NCBI GenBank assembly: GCA_020736575.1
Contig: JAGPYM010000026.1
Coordinates: 496,001-560,000, forward strand
DNA from: Thelonectria olida
Taxonomy: Eukaryota > Ascomycota > Sordariomycetes > Hypocreales > Nectriaceae
Reading direction: 5' to 3'
DNA length: 64,000 nt
Below, piece after piece: positions 35,927 to 45,400 of this stretch. Positions within the stretch are counted from its first letter, which is position 1, and each line of letters opens with the position of its first letter. A program made the translations under genes and the position numbers. The notes below the pieces were generated by a model. The model had not been told where the DNA came from and did not search any database. It saw only the letters and a list, made by a program, of their open reading frames with translations.

Positions 35927-37499
35927 ATGTCGGACCCAAACATGATGGAGAAGGGCGCTGTCTCGGAGAGTAAGCCCGAGACTGCCAGCAGCCTGGACAA
36001 CCTCGACACGTCGCAAGGCCAGGTCGACAACTTGAGCGGCTGGAGGCGAATCTTCTACAAGGCGGCGACGTTTGGCCGCGTCGAGCTTCGGGGCATCCAG
36101 CCGATTCCAGTCGAGGAGCGAACCGACACCCAGTTTATTAATGTTTTCACCATTTGGTGGTGCATGAATGCCAACCTTCTCCCGTGAGTGGCTTCTCAAA
36201 ACATAACCCTATATGATATATCTTCTAACCTTGTATGCATAGAATCACGTTTGGAATGCTGGGTCCCATTTACGGCCTCAGCCTTCGCGACTGTTCACTG
36301 GTTATCCTCTTCTTTACTCTCCTCACTACGCTTCTCCCGGCCTACTTGTCTACCATGGGACCCAAGACGGGAATGCGACAAATGATTCAAGCCCGATTCA
36401 GCTGGGGTCGCTACCTTGTTGCCGTCCCCGTCATTCTGAACCTTGCGACTCTCACCGGTTTCTGTGTCATCATGGCCGTCATTGGCGGCCAGTGTCTCTC
36501 TGCTGTCGGCAACGGAAACGTTAGCCCTACTGTGGGAATTGTCATTGTCGCTCTTCTGTGCTTGTTCATTTCCTTTAGTGGCTTCAAGGTGCTTCACATA
36601 TACGAACGCTGGGCCTGGATCCCTGCTGTAATCGGCATTATTATTGCAACTGGCACCGGCGGCAAGCATCTTCACGAACAAGCTCCTACGGAACCCGCGA
36701 CGGCCCCGAGTGTCTTGTCTTTCGGCATGATTGTTGCTAGCTATATGCTCCCTTGGGCTTGTCTTGCTAGTGACTTTACCACCTACCTCACGCCCACGGC
36801 CCCGAGCAAGCGCATCTTCGCTTATGCTTACATTGGACTGATTGTTCCGACCATTCTGCTCATGGTTCTCGGCGCTGCCATTGCTGGCGCTGTATCCTCT
36901 GTCCCCTCGTGGAGCGAAGGCTACGACGCCAACCTCGTCGGTGGCGTCCTAGCAGCAATGCTGGAGCCAGCCGGAGGATTCGGAAAGTTTGTCGTCGTTG
37001 TCCTATCGTTCAGTCTCCTGGGAAACATGGCTGCGACCTCTTATTCCATTACTCTGAACTTCCAGATCCTGATTCCCCAGCTTGTCAAAGTACCTCGATA
37101 CGTTTCGCCATCATCCTCACCGTCATTGTCATTCCTGTCTCGATTCGAGCCGCCACGGATTTCTTTGCTAGTCTGGAGAACTTTATTGCTGTGATTGGCT
37201 ACTGGGCATCGGCGTTCCTGGGAATTGTTATTGTCGAACACTTTTGGTTCCGCAAGGGAGATTCTAGCTCGTACAGCTTCGAGGCTTGGAATGACGCGAA
37301 GCAGCTTCCTCCGGGCGTGGCTGCTCTGGCTGCCGGCGCCCTGAGCTTCGGTCTTATTGTTCCGAGCATGTCTCAGGTTTGGTTCACTGGGCCGATTGCG
37401 GAGAAGACGGGCGATATTGGCTTTGAGCTGGCTTTTGTTGTTTCGGGGCTTCTGTATGTGCTGCTGAGGATGTTGGAGAAGAAGCTTAGCGGACGTTGA
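35927..37499 (+). pseudogene. NCS1 cytosine/purine-type permease, interrupted by a one-base frameshift
   Basis: Exon 1 is 35927-36183 and exon 2 starts at 36243. The product is an NCS1 permease: hydrophilic N-terminus, GIQPIPVEERTDTQF, FTIWWCMNANLLP, ITFGMLGPIYGLSLRD, then about 12 membrane helices. NCS1 proteins import nucleobases, allantoin, hydantoins or related nitrogen compounds by cation symport. The frame is lost at 37100-37104: coding runs LVKVPRYV, then the strongly family-like continuation FAIILTVIVIPVSIRAATDFF is one base out of phase. Read straight through, translation stops at 37194 after about 402 residues; the shifted frame stays open to 37499. No intron fixes the phase. It may be a recent mutation or an error in a T-run. 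Confidence 0.85.
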
Positions 37500-37726
37500 A
37501 CTTATGGGAACCATGTTTTTCTTCTGTAGAGGTTAGTATTCGTGATCACATTTGTTGGTAGTGGCGAGATAGATCTATTCCACACGTGTGCTTGGTATTA
37601 TAGCGTATTGTGTCCACATGACTGAAGTATTTGCTTGTCGGCACCACAGTGAAACCATCTATGCGAAGTTCATATCCAGAAGTGACAGTAGTTGGAAAGC
37701 TCAAGGATTGAATTCATTATTCTTAA

Positions 37727-38434
37727 TTATTGCCAGGACCATCCCTTTTTGAAACTTTCCAATGCATCCGCTTCAGACACCACATCCGCATACTTCGCAT
37801 TCAAATCAAACAGATTGCCCTGGTGAATCTCATCGCTCCGGTCACCGCATGCTGACCCAACAACCTGGACAGCGGTAAGAATGTGTGCTGTCATGAGGAG
37901 ACGGAGGGAACTTACCATTGGTCGGAAACCATACTGAAGTGCATCCAGAGTCGTCGCTCTCACGCAACCGCTCGTGCTCACGCCGCAAATAACGACCGTG
38001 TCAACGCCCTTGATAGTGAGTTCTGTTTGCAGGGTCGTTCCGAAGAAGCCACTTGGGTATTTCTTCTTTATCACCGGCTCGCCCTCGCGCGGGACGAGGC
38101 CATCCATCCACTCATTGAGCCCACGGGTATCGTCCTTGTGCCATACGCTCAGTGTCTTTGCCTTCAGCCAGAATAATCCCGCGTCTGCCATGTTGGGCTC
38201 TGTGAACTCAACAGCTGTCCAGTACACTGGGATGTTATTCTCTCTGGCTGCTGCTAGTAGGCTTTGCATGACTTGAGGTGTTTTGGCGGATGGCTCGTGA
38301 CCCGTCACATCTAGCGGAGAGCCGGGGGTCCAGTAAGCCTTACAGACATCAATTAGAAGAAGGGCAGGGCGTTTTCCCCAGCCCATTACTGTGCCATAGC
38401 CAGAGGCGGCATATGAATCCGAGATTGATGTCAT
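37727..38434 (-). CDS. isochorismatase-family cysteine hydrolase
   Basis: Exons 38434-37916 and 37864-37727 (51-base intron, phase 0) give 218 residues. Features: ALLLIDVCKAYW (catalytic Asp), KKKYPSGFFGT (catalytic Lys), and VVICGVSTSGCVRATTLDA with the nucleophilic Cys. Members split C-N or vinyl-ether bonds, for example N-carbamoylsarcosine, maleamate or nicotinamide. The CVRATTLDA segment fits amidohydrolase members rather than true isochorismatases. It shares a 429-base promoter with the alpha/beta hydrolase on the other strand. Within the proposed cluster it could release ammonia from an amide intermediate. Confidence 0.9.
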   Translation of the reverse strand: MTSISDSYAASGYGTVMGWGKRPALLLIDVCKAYWTPGSPLDVTGHEPSAKTPQVMQSLLAAARENNIPVYWTAVEFTEPNMADAGLFWLKAKTLSVWHKDDTRGLNEWMDGLVPREGEPVIKKKYPSGFFGTTLQTELTIKGVDTVVICGVSTSGCVRATTLDALQYGFRPMVSSLRLLMTAHILTAVQVVGSACGDRSDEIHQGNLFDLNAKYADVVSEADALESFKKGWSWQ

Positions 38435-38863
38435 ATTTGGCGTTGAGATAGAACTGCTGGTTGCCGGTTTCGCAAGAGAGATTCTTCGGGAAGGGAGCTT
38501 GGATACAGTGTCTTCTTCGAGGTGAGTTGATGGGGCACTCTAAGTTTAGAATATCACTGGCGTACGAATCTGGAGTATTTGATTTAATATTCCGCATAAG
38601 AAACCATTTGGCATTCGTGTTGCCCCTCTAAACTGCCGGTGATAGAGGTGGGTCTCATATTGATGCCTCACTGCAGAGGGGCCGAACCCGGCAAAGTCCG
38701 GCACATGATGATGGCGACGAGCGGGGTTCTTTCGTGATAAGATGAATTATCTAATGCTCAGGATCTTCGTGAAAGTTGATGGCGTCCGATTATATGTGAA
38801 CTCATCCGAGAAGAACGCTTGAGTGCTGTTCGCTTCGTTATTGGCGAAACCTCAGCTGTCACC
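38435..38863. promoter_or_regulatory. divergent promoter with four CCGG-core sites
   Basis: Sites: TTGCCGG at 38461-38467, TGCCGG at 38634-38639, CCGGCAA at 38688-38694 and TCCGGCA at 38697-38703. The last two are nine bases apart. The same core occurs in the other cluster promoters. Confidence 0.6.
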
Positions 38864-39968
38864 ATGCCATCAATCCCAACAAATCACCAGGAGCCTGGGA
38901 AAATATGGCAACCTCTCCATCCAGATGTCCGACACAAACTCGACCCTGAATATGTTGCGTTTCATGACCAGTACATGCAATATGTCCAGCCAGACGACAC
39001 GAAGACATGGGATGGCGCGGCTCGAACCCAACCATCTCTTCCGCCCGGAGGACTCCCCCCAGTCTGCGTAGGTTGTATGAGGGATGTCCGAGTCGGCAAG
39101 TTCCAAGTAAGAGCCTACACTCCAACTGGGACATGTAGGGAAAGTGGATGGCCAGTTTTTATCTGGTTCCATGGTGGTGGCTGGGCAATCGGCGGCTTGA
39201 ATGACAACGAGGACTTTTGTACTCGGATTTGCCAAGGTCCGTAAGCCCCCTTCGTGTAAAGATGTCGCAGCTGATTGGAGAGATGTAGAGGCGCGATGCG
39301 TTGTAGTTACTGTCGACTATCGCCTTGCACCAGAAACCCCGTTTCCTGGAGCAGTTGAGGACTCTATCGACGCGGTCCGATGGGTTGCAACAGGCCCTTC
39401 AGAGCTGGGTAGTATTGACACGACAAATATTGCGATAGGGGGGACCTCTGCGGGTGCCAATCTTGCCATTGTCGGTGCACTCGCGAGTGTTGACAGTTCA
39501 ATTGATCTGCCATCGGCGAAGCCATCGTTGACGAATATGCCCCCTCATCCATTGCTATCGCTACTGCTTGTGGTGCCTGTCATTGACAACACTGCGACAT
39601 CTGAAAGCATCTGGGAGCGCAGCGCCCTCACAGCTCCTTGGCTGACTCCAAAGCGAATGGAATGGTATCGCAAGCTTTACTTCAAAGATGTCAAAGACAG
39701 GCATGGGTGGGACGCAAGCCCGAACTTCGCCCCCGCCGCCTTGCTGAAGCAATTGCCGAACACCTGGATGGCTGTCTCGGAACATGATCTCTTGGCTCCA
39801 GAGGCAGAGCGATTTGGCGAACAACTGAGAGACTTGGGTGTCATAGTCGAAGTAGCTGACGTAAAAGGTGGCACACATTCGATTCTTACACTGGGAGGGA
39901 AAATAGCGAAGGGAGAAAAGCTGATGAAGGATGCGGCAAAGCACCTCTACCAGACATTTTATTCATAA
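38864..39968 (+). CDS. alpha/beta hydrolase fold-3 esterase (HSL family)
   Basis: Exons 38864-39236 and 39289-39968 give 350 residues (the acceptor could also be one AG upstream, changing two residues). Motifs: oxyanion hole FIWFHGGGWAIGG, VDYRLAPETPFPGAVED, nucleophile in GGTSAGAN, acid in SEHDLLAPEAE and catalytic His in GGTHSI. The hormone-sensitive-lipase family cleaves short-chain esters or lactones in the cytosol. No signal peptide. It shares its promoter with the isochorismatase-like gene. Confidence 0.9.
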
Positions 39969-40026
39969 AGCCCAGCTCATCTGGCCCCTTCCCGGGTCAA
40001 CACTTATTGCACATCTCATCTTGTGA

Positions 40027-42192
40027 TTAGTTATAAAGACTTGGCATCCCCCAGTTCCCCATTAGATCATAGTGGAAGCCTCCTCGAAGAAAATTGTCCA
40101 GCTCGACGTCAAACATGTCATTTGTTGGGGTGCTCAGTATTCCGCTTCCAAACTGTGCAAAGGAACTGGTCTCCACCAAGGATGGGTGCGGCGCATCCGG
40201 CTCTACCCCTTCGACAAGAGGAGGACTTGGGTCCATTGACGAAGCCGCGCCCTGCGAGCTGCTCGAATGGTCAAGCAATGATAGTGCAACATCCACATGA
40301 GAAGCTGTGGTATTTCTGTGTCCCGCTTGGACCGAAGGACTGCGAACCACTGCTTCATCTGCCGGGCTTACTCCAGTTAAGGGAGTCGCGATTTGCTGCA
40401 GTCCTCGTTGCCACTTGGAACTCGTCGGCCACGCGACGTGAAGCTCAGTGAGGATTTCGAGCGACCTCTGAGCCATTGTCTCTGCTTTATCTGCCAGCGA
40501 TGGACAGAGTGCAGGGTTCCTCCAGAGGTACGTGGCTAATGATCCGTTGATGTAAACGCAAAACACCAGGATTTGCGGGAACCCTTCATCTGGGGCTCGC
40601 GTAGTGAAGAAGGCTTCAATTTGCTCGTATAGGTTCCACACGTTTGTGAACAGGTAGAGAGATGTCTGTTCCCAAAACCCGGACGGGGACTTGTCGCATG
40701 GTTCACGCGTGCGTGATTGTCCCAACTGGCAATCTCCAGGGCTGCCGTGAGCATTTCTTGGCTCTGAACCATGCACCAAAGCTGATAGCATGTTTTCGAG
40801 GTAAATGCGACACGTAACGATGTTGCTAAGCCTCAGGACCATCGTAATCGAGAGGTAGGCAAGGTGAAGTGACTCGGATTTCCAGCCCCTCAGATTCCAC
40901 ACGGAGAACTTGTGTCGGGCAGGAATATTTTCTTCCCATGTTCGTAACTCTAGGAGCGTCTTCTGATGATCGCTCTCATTGTCCCATGGAGGCGCCTTGT
41001 TGACGCTGAAAGCCGTCCTGCCCGCGCGTCTAGCCACTGTTCCCCAAAGACTGTGTGCCTGAATCAAGGTTGCGAACAAACATCTCGTAGGTGAATGGAC
41101 CAGGGGGGAGTTAAAGAGTGCCGGAGGAGTCCCGGCAAGCGCAGCGCGTTCTGGGGGCGCGACGCCGAATGCGAAGTCTGCCTCGCTACAAGGAAGCAGG
41201 GTCGTAATGTCTTCTAGTGGAAAGGGCGCGGGCGTCTTGTATCCTGAATGGAGATTCTCTTGGCTCTGGATCATCCAAAATACGCGCCTGGCGCTCTCTG
41301 ACCGCACGACTTGTTCCGTGGGACAGCTTTCGTCCAAGAGGTAGGTTTCTTCGCAATGCAGCTTTAACAGGGCCGCCATTCGCACAGCGACTCCCATGTC
41401 CATGCTCGAGCGATCTCCATCCCCATTTCCCCATTGACATATTGCGAGCAAAAAGAAGGCCTGAATGCGCTCGAGGGAGGGCCTGTACATTTCCGCGGGC
41501 ACGAGAGCCTTTGCTATGTCGAGGAAGTAGTCGGTTGCATGGCGTGGACCGCCATACCGCTGGGCGAGCGAGGGCGTGAACCGCGCTGAAATTGAAAGGA
41601 TACAAGTCAAGAGAAACTTGCTGATGGAAGACGGGTTGCTGATGAGATCCTCAAGGAATACCGCCTTGGGAATAAAGCCCAATTGAAAGTAGGATGTGAC
41701 GAAAATGCGGCATCCCTCGATGACTTCATCCATAGGTGGGAGAACGTCCTCGATCCTGAAACCCGGGGCGGGAATCAAGACCTGATGAATTTTGGCGCTC
41801 CCGTTGGAGAACTGATAGCGAAGCCTGTCGATTGAAGGAGCTGTATGGGTATGTTCTCGTGGCGTCCGATCCAAGGACTGGGTCACCGGTATGCCGTCCG
41901 TGTCCTCGCGGAGCGGAGCGGCATGCGGAACGGCGAACGGTCGGCTCCGGAACTGTCGGTCAACATCCTTCTCGCCACGCCGGGGAAAGTAGCACTCGGA
42001 TGCCACCTCGGGTCCGGCCTTGTTGCAGGCGTCGCAAGGGGCCTTGTTTACATGGTGGATGCACTTGGAACGAAGGCGCCGGCACCTCCGGCAGGCAACT
42101 GGATTGCGCCGCTTAGTAGCAGTTGTAGCGGGGGTCGACTGTTGGGTCTGGCTGGGATGACTCGTTTCATGCGAGCTTGAAGAACTCATCAT
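40027..42192 (-). CDS. Zn2Cys6 fungal-specific transcription factor
   Basis: Single exon, 721 residues from the MM start at 42192. The zinc cluster uses Cys34, 37, 44, 53, 56 and 67 (CX2CX6CX8CX2CX10C; the last gap is longer than usual), with basic RRLRSK between. The middle homology region (fungal_trans) runs from about 160 to 450: FVTSYFQLGFIP, ISARFTPSLA, ICQWGNGDGDRSSMDMGVAVRMA, ESARRVFWMIQS. The C-terminus is acidic and Ser/Pro-rich, as in activation domains. Its own upstream region has two TTCCGGCAA sites 11 bases apart, so it probably autoregulates. It is the natural pathway-specific regulator of the 29-42 kb cluster. Confidence 0.93.
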   Translation of the reverse strand: MMSSSSSHETSHPSQTQQSTPATTATKRRNPVACRRCRRLRSKCIHHVNKAPCDACNKAGPEVASECYFPRRGEKDVDRQFRSRPFAVPHAAPLREDTDGIPVTQSLDRTPREHTHTAPSIDRLRYQFSNGSAKIHQVLIPAPGFRIEDVLPPMDEVIEGCRIFVTSYFQLGFIPKAVFLEDLISNPSSISKFLLTCILSISARFTPSLAQRYGGPRHATDYFLDIAKALVPAEMYRPSLERIQAFFLLAICQWGNGDGDRSSMDMGVAVRMAALLKLHCEETYLLDESCPTEQVVRSESARRVFWMIQSQENLHSGYKTPAPFPLEDITTLLPCSEADFAFGVAPPERAALAGTPPALFNSPLVHSPTRCLFATLIQAHSLWGTVARRAGRTAFSVNKAPPWDNESDHQKTLLELRTWEENIPARHKFSVWNLRGWKSESLHLAYLSITMVLRLSNIVTCRIYLENMLSALVHGSEPRNAHGSPGDCQLGQSRTREPCDKSPSGFWEQTSLYLFTNVWNLYEQIEAFFTTRAPDEGFPQILVFCVYINGSLATYLWRNPALCPSLADKAETMAQRSLEILTELHVAWPTSSKWQRGLQQIATPLTGVSPADEAVVRSPSVQAGHRNTTASHVDVALSLLDHSSSSQGAASSMDPSPPLVEGVEPDAPHPSLVETSSFAQFGSGILSTPTNDMFDVELDNFLRGGFHYDLMGNWGMPSLYN

Positions 42193-42337
42193 GGTGGAGA
42201 GAGCGACCAATTCAGAGAGTTGACAGTACTGTCGGGGAGATAGAGAGAATTGAAGCCTTGTACCTATGCATTGTCGGCAATGTCTTTGAGATGTTCTGAT
42301 AGCAGAGCTTTGGTCTTTGGTGGGGTCACCGGCGACG

Positions 42338-42357
42338 TTCCGGCAAGTTTCCGGCAA
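42338..42357. promoter_or_regulatory. tandem TTCCGGCAA sites upstream of the Zn2Cys6 gene
   Basis: Two identical nonamers at 42338-42346 and 42349-42357, offset by 11 bases, about one helical turn, 146 bases upstream of the regulator's start codon. Probable autoregulatory operator. Confidence 0.65.
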
Positions 42358-42447
42358 TAGCTGATAAGGGCTTCACAGGATCTATTCCACCCATTGAATT
42401 ACTACATTGTTGCTCTCTCATCATTCTACAGCCCCCTCCCAATTACC

Positions 42448-45400
42448 CTAGCCACGGACAATATTCGCCATGACACGACACTTGTCGCCATTCTGAAGTG
42501 TCTCGACAATCTGCAGCGTCGTTGAACCCGCCTTGTTAATGGCACCCAACCACGCGACCTTGACGCTCTCGCCCGCCTTCACAGTCAACAGTCCACTCGT
42601 TCCAGCAACAGATGGCCCCATCACCGCAAGGTCATATGAGGATAGGCCGCTTCCTCTGGCTTGCTGCGTGAGCTTGCCAGTCACGACCGTGTTGGCCGAT
42701 CCGCCTGCGACGCCCACGGTGCCATCGACACTCAAAGTGCTTGGGTTGCCCGGGTCGTAGGTGCCCGCCACAGTCCATGGAGTAGCCGGGCCTGAGAACA
42801 GCGCCGCGTCATCGGAGCCAACTTCAAGCGTAAGGGTCGAGCGCGTGAGAGTCACATCGGTACCGGTGCTGTTCGTAGCCGTGATGGGCACCTGTGCAGA
42901 GCTAGCATTTGCTGTCACGTTGTCTGGCACCGAATACGTGAGTGAGGCGCTGGGCGGATTTGTCAGCCCGTCTATGAGCGGGTGCGCAGTGCCCTTGAGG
43001 AACTTCTCGACCGGCGTGTCTTCCGGCACTGTCGGTTTCGATATGTTCAAGAACGAGAGAACAACCATGACGACGATGCCGATGACGGCCAGCACCGCGC
43101 CAATGACCGGTAACGCAACCATCATGGCACAGTCGGCAGCTAGGAGGCCGGCTGAGATGAGGGCGTCTCCTGCCAGGATAGCAGCGTCGACGAGGACCGT
43201 CAGACCTTGGATGGCAATCTGTAGCACGTTGAGTGCCTTGCCTACATCCGTATACTTGTCCCAGTTGTCCTTCAGATCCAGCGACATGGAAATGGTAAAG
43301 GCGATTCCGATGCCAATGTTGACGCACTTGAGGAGGCGCTCGCCAGTGGTAAACTGCTTCCACGGCGCTATTCCAGACGGCGGCATCTCCTCCGGAGGTT
43401 CCAGGGGTTCTTCACCTGGGGGGAGAATTTTCTCTCCAGGTTCTAGATTTTCCGCGCCGTGGTCGATGACGTCGGCGCTATGAGAAGGCTGCTCCTCGGC
43501 GTTGATGCTCTCCATGAAGGTGTCGCGCAAGGTGAAGTGCTCGTCGGATACCTCCTGATTGACCAAGTCTATCTCCTCTGCGCCTTCGGGGGAGTCAATC
43601 TTCTCACTGAGCTGATTGTCCAGCACCTCTGCCTCAGTGACCTCTGCGGGAGAGAGGTCCTCTGGTTCTCCCTCTTTCCACTTCTTTATGTCCTTGAACA
43701 GCTCAAAGGACTTGGCCGCAATGTCGACTGCCATGGCCACGGTGGAGATGATTGCGGTTGCTCGTTGAGGTCCGCTGAGCTTGTCCCAGTTGGTAAAGGT
43801 GCTGACGGCCGTGAAGACGTATCCAGCAGCCTGTCGGATGTTTAGCTGACATCGAAGAACAACGAGACTGCCTAAGGAAACTTACCACAACAAGCACCAT
43901 AGTGCCTTTCAGGAAAGGGAATCCCCCGCCCGTGCCAGGGAACTTCTTGATAGCCTTGTTTACAACCGCGGTAGCAGCCTTGAAACCGTTGCATCGAGCG
44001 AGAGCCTTGAACCCTTGGCCGATGTAGTCCATGTACATGACAATATTTGATGTTAGTTCAGCAGCCTTGGTGACAGTCTCCTCAGCCCTCGTTTCGGCGT
44101 CCTTGTTAATGTCGAGGTTCTCAGCCGTAGCAAGATCGTTCAAGTCCTTCTTCAGCTCCTCTCTGACGGTGCCAGGCACAGTCGCGTCATCGTTGAGCAC
44201 CAGGAGGATGAGTTGCTTCATCGCGTCGTTGAGCCACTCCTTCTGCTTCTCTGCAGCCTTTTCGTCGAGCGGGAAAAAGGGGTTCTGGAGGTTCTTCGAG
44301 ATAGCATAGGCGACGATCTGGTTAAAAAAGGTATCTGCGTATGTTCCTTCAGAGTCGAGCGCGTTGAGGATGTTGCAGTACTTGTTGAGAACGCTTTCGC
44401 CCTATAATATGGTTAGCCACAAGGGACATATTGAAGCTCTTAGGTATGTTTGCTTACGCCCCCAACTGGCGCTCGAAGATAGCCAGACTTTGCGTGGTCG
44501 CTCTTGGTCAAATCAGTCAACAACGCCTGAGCCCACTTGGCGCCGCCGTCATCAAGGTAGGGTTGCAGCGTGCTTGAGTACAGTTGACGCATGGCGAACA
44601 CGGACGTGAGGGCATTCAACTTGTTGTACTCTGAAGACTTGGCGAGACATTTGTCGCCCTGGATGACGCATCTTCGTTAGCAATGAGCTGGGCTTTACTT
44701 CGACGTCGCTTACCGAGCCAGACCACCAATACCAGATCTTGTCTTTGTCTGCATCCGTCAAGGGGTATCTCCACTTTGCGTTGGCCGACTTGGTCTGCGC
44801 AATCATGAAGCTGACATATGCAGGCCCATATGTGTCATGGATCCAGCTCTTGAGCTCCTGCTGAAGATTAGCCCCGAGTTCGACCGGAAGATTCTCGGGC
44901 GGTGCGGTCTGGAGGAACGTAGTTCTAGCATCCTCGTTCATGTGAAACAGCATCATGTTCTGGAGCAGAGTCTGGCTGGTGTTGTGAACACTCAAGGAGT
45001 TGTAACCCGTCAAGCCTTCGAGAAGTGCGGTCGACAAGGTCGCCTCGGCTGTCAGTAGCATGGTGACTGGTGCTGGTGATTCCGAAGCCATTGCGGAAAT
45101 GCCGACAGGTGCAGGTCGGACGGCTGCCAGCGACCTCGAAATGTTTAGGCGTGTGTTGACAGCAGCAAGACTTGTAGCCCATGAGATGGAGTCCGTGTCT
45201 TGGACGTAGTGTCTGTGTATGGTTAGTGCTTGCGTTCGTGACTTCCTGAAACCAGCCTTTGGTTGTCTTACCTCACGCCATCACCACCCCGGTTACTGGC
45301 ATCGTACTCAAGAGCTGCTCCCTTTGCCGAGTCGAAGTTGAAACTCAGCTGAACTCCTAGTGTCCGGAACAGAATTGGAAGAACAATGTTACTCCCTAGG

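Noticed and set aside
37084..37169. An intron as explanation for the NCS1 frame change
   Set aside because: The possible GT...AG pairs tried (for example 37101-37147) either leave the wrong frame or remove a conserved membrane helix.
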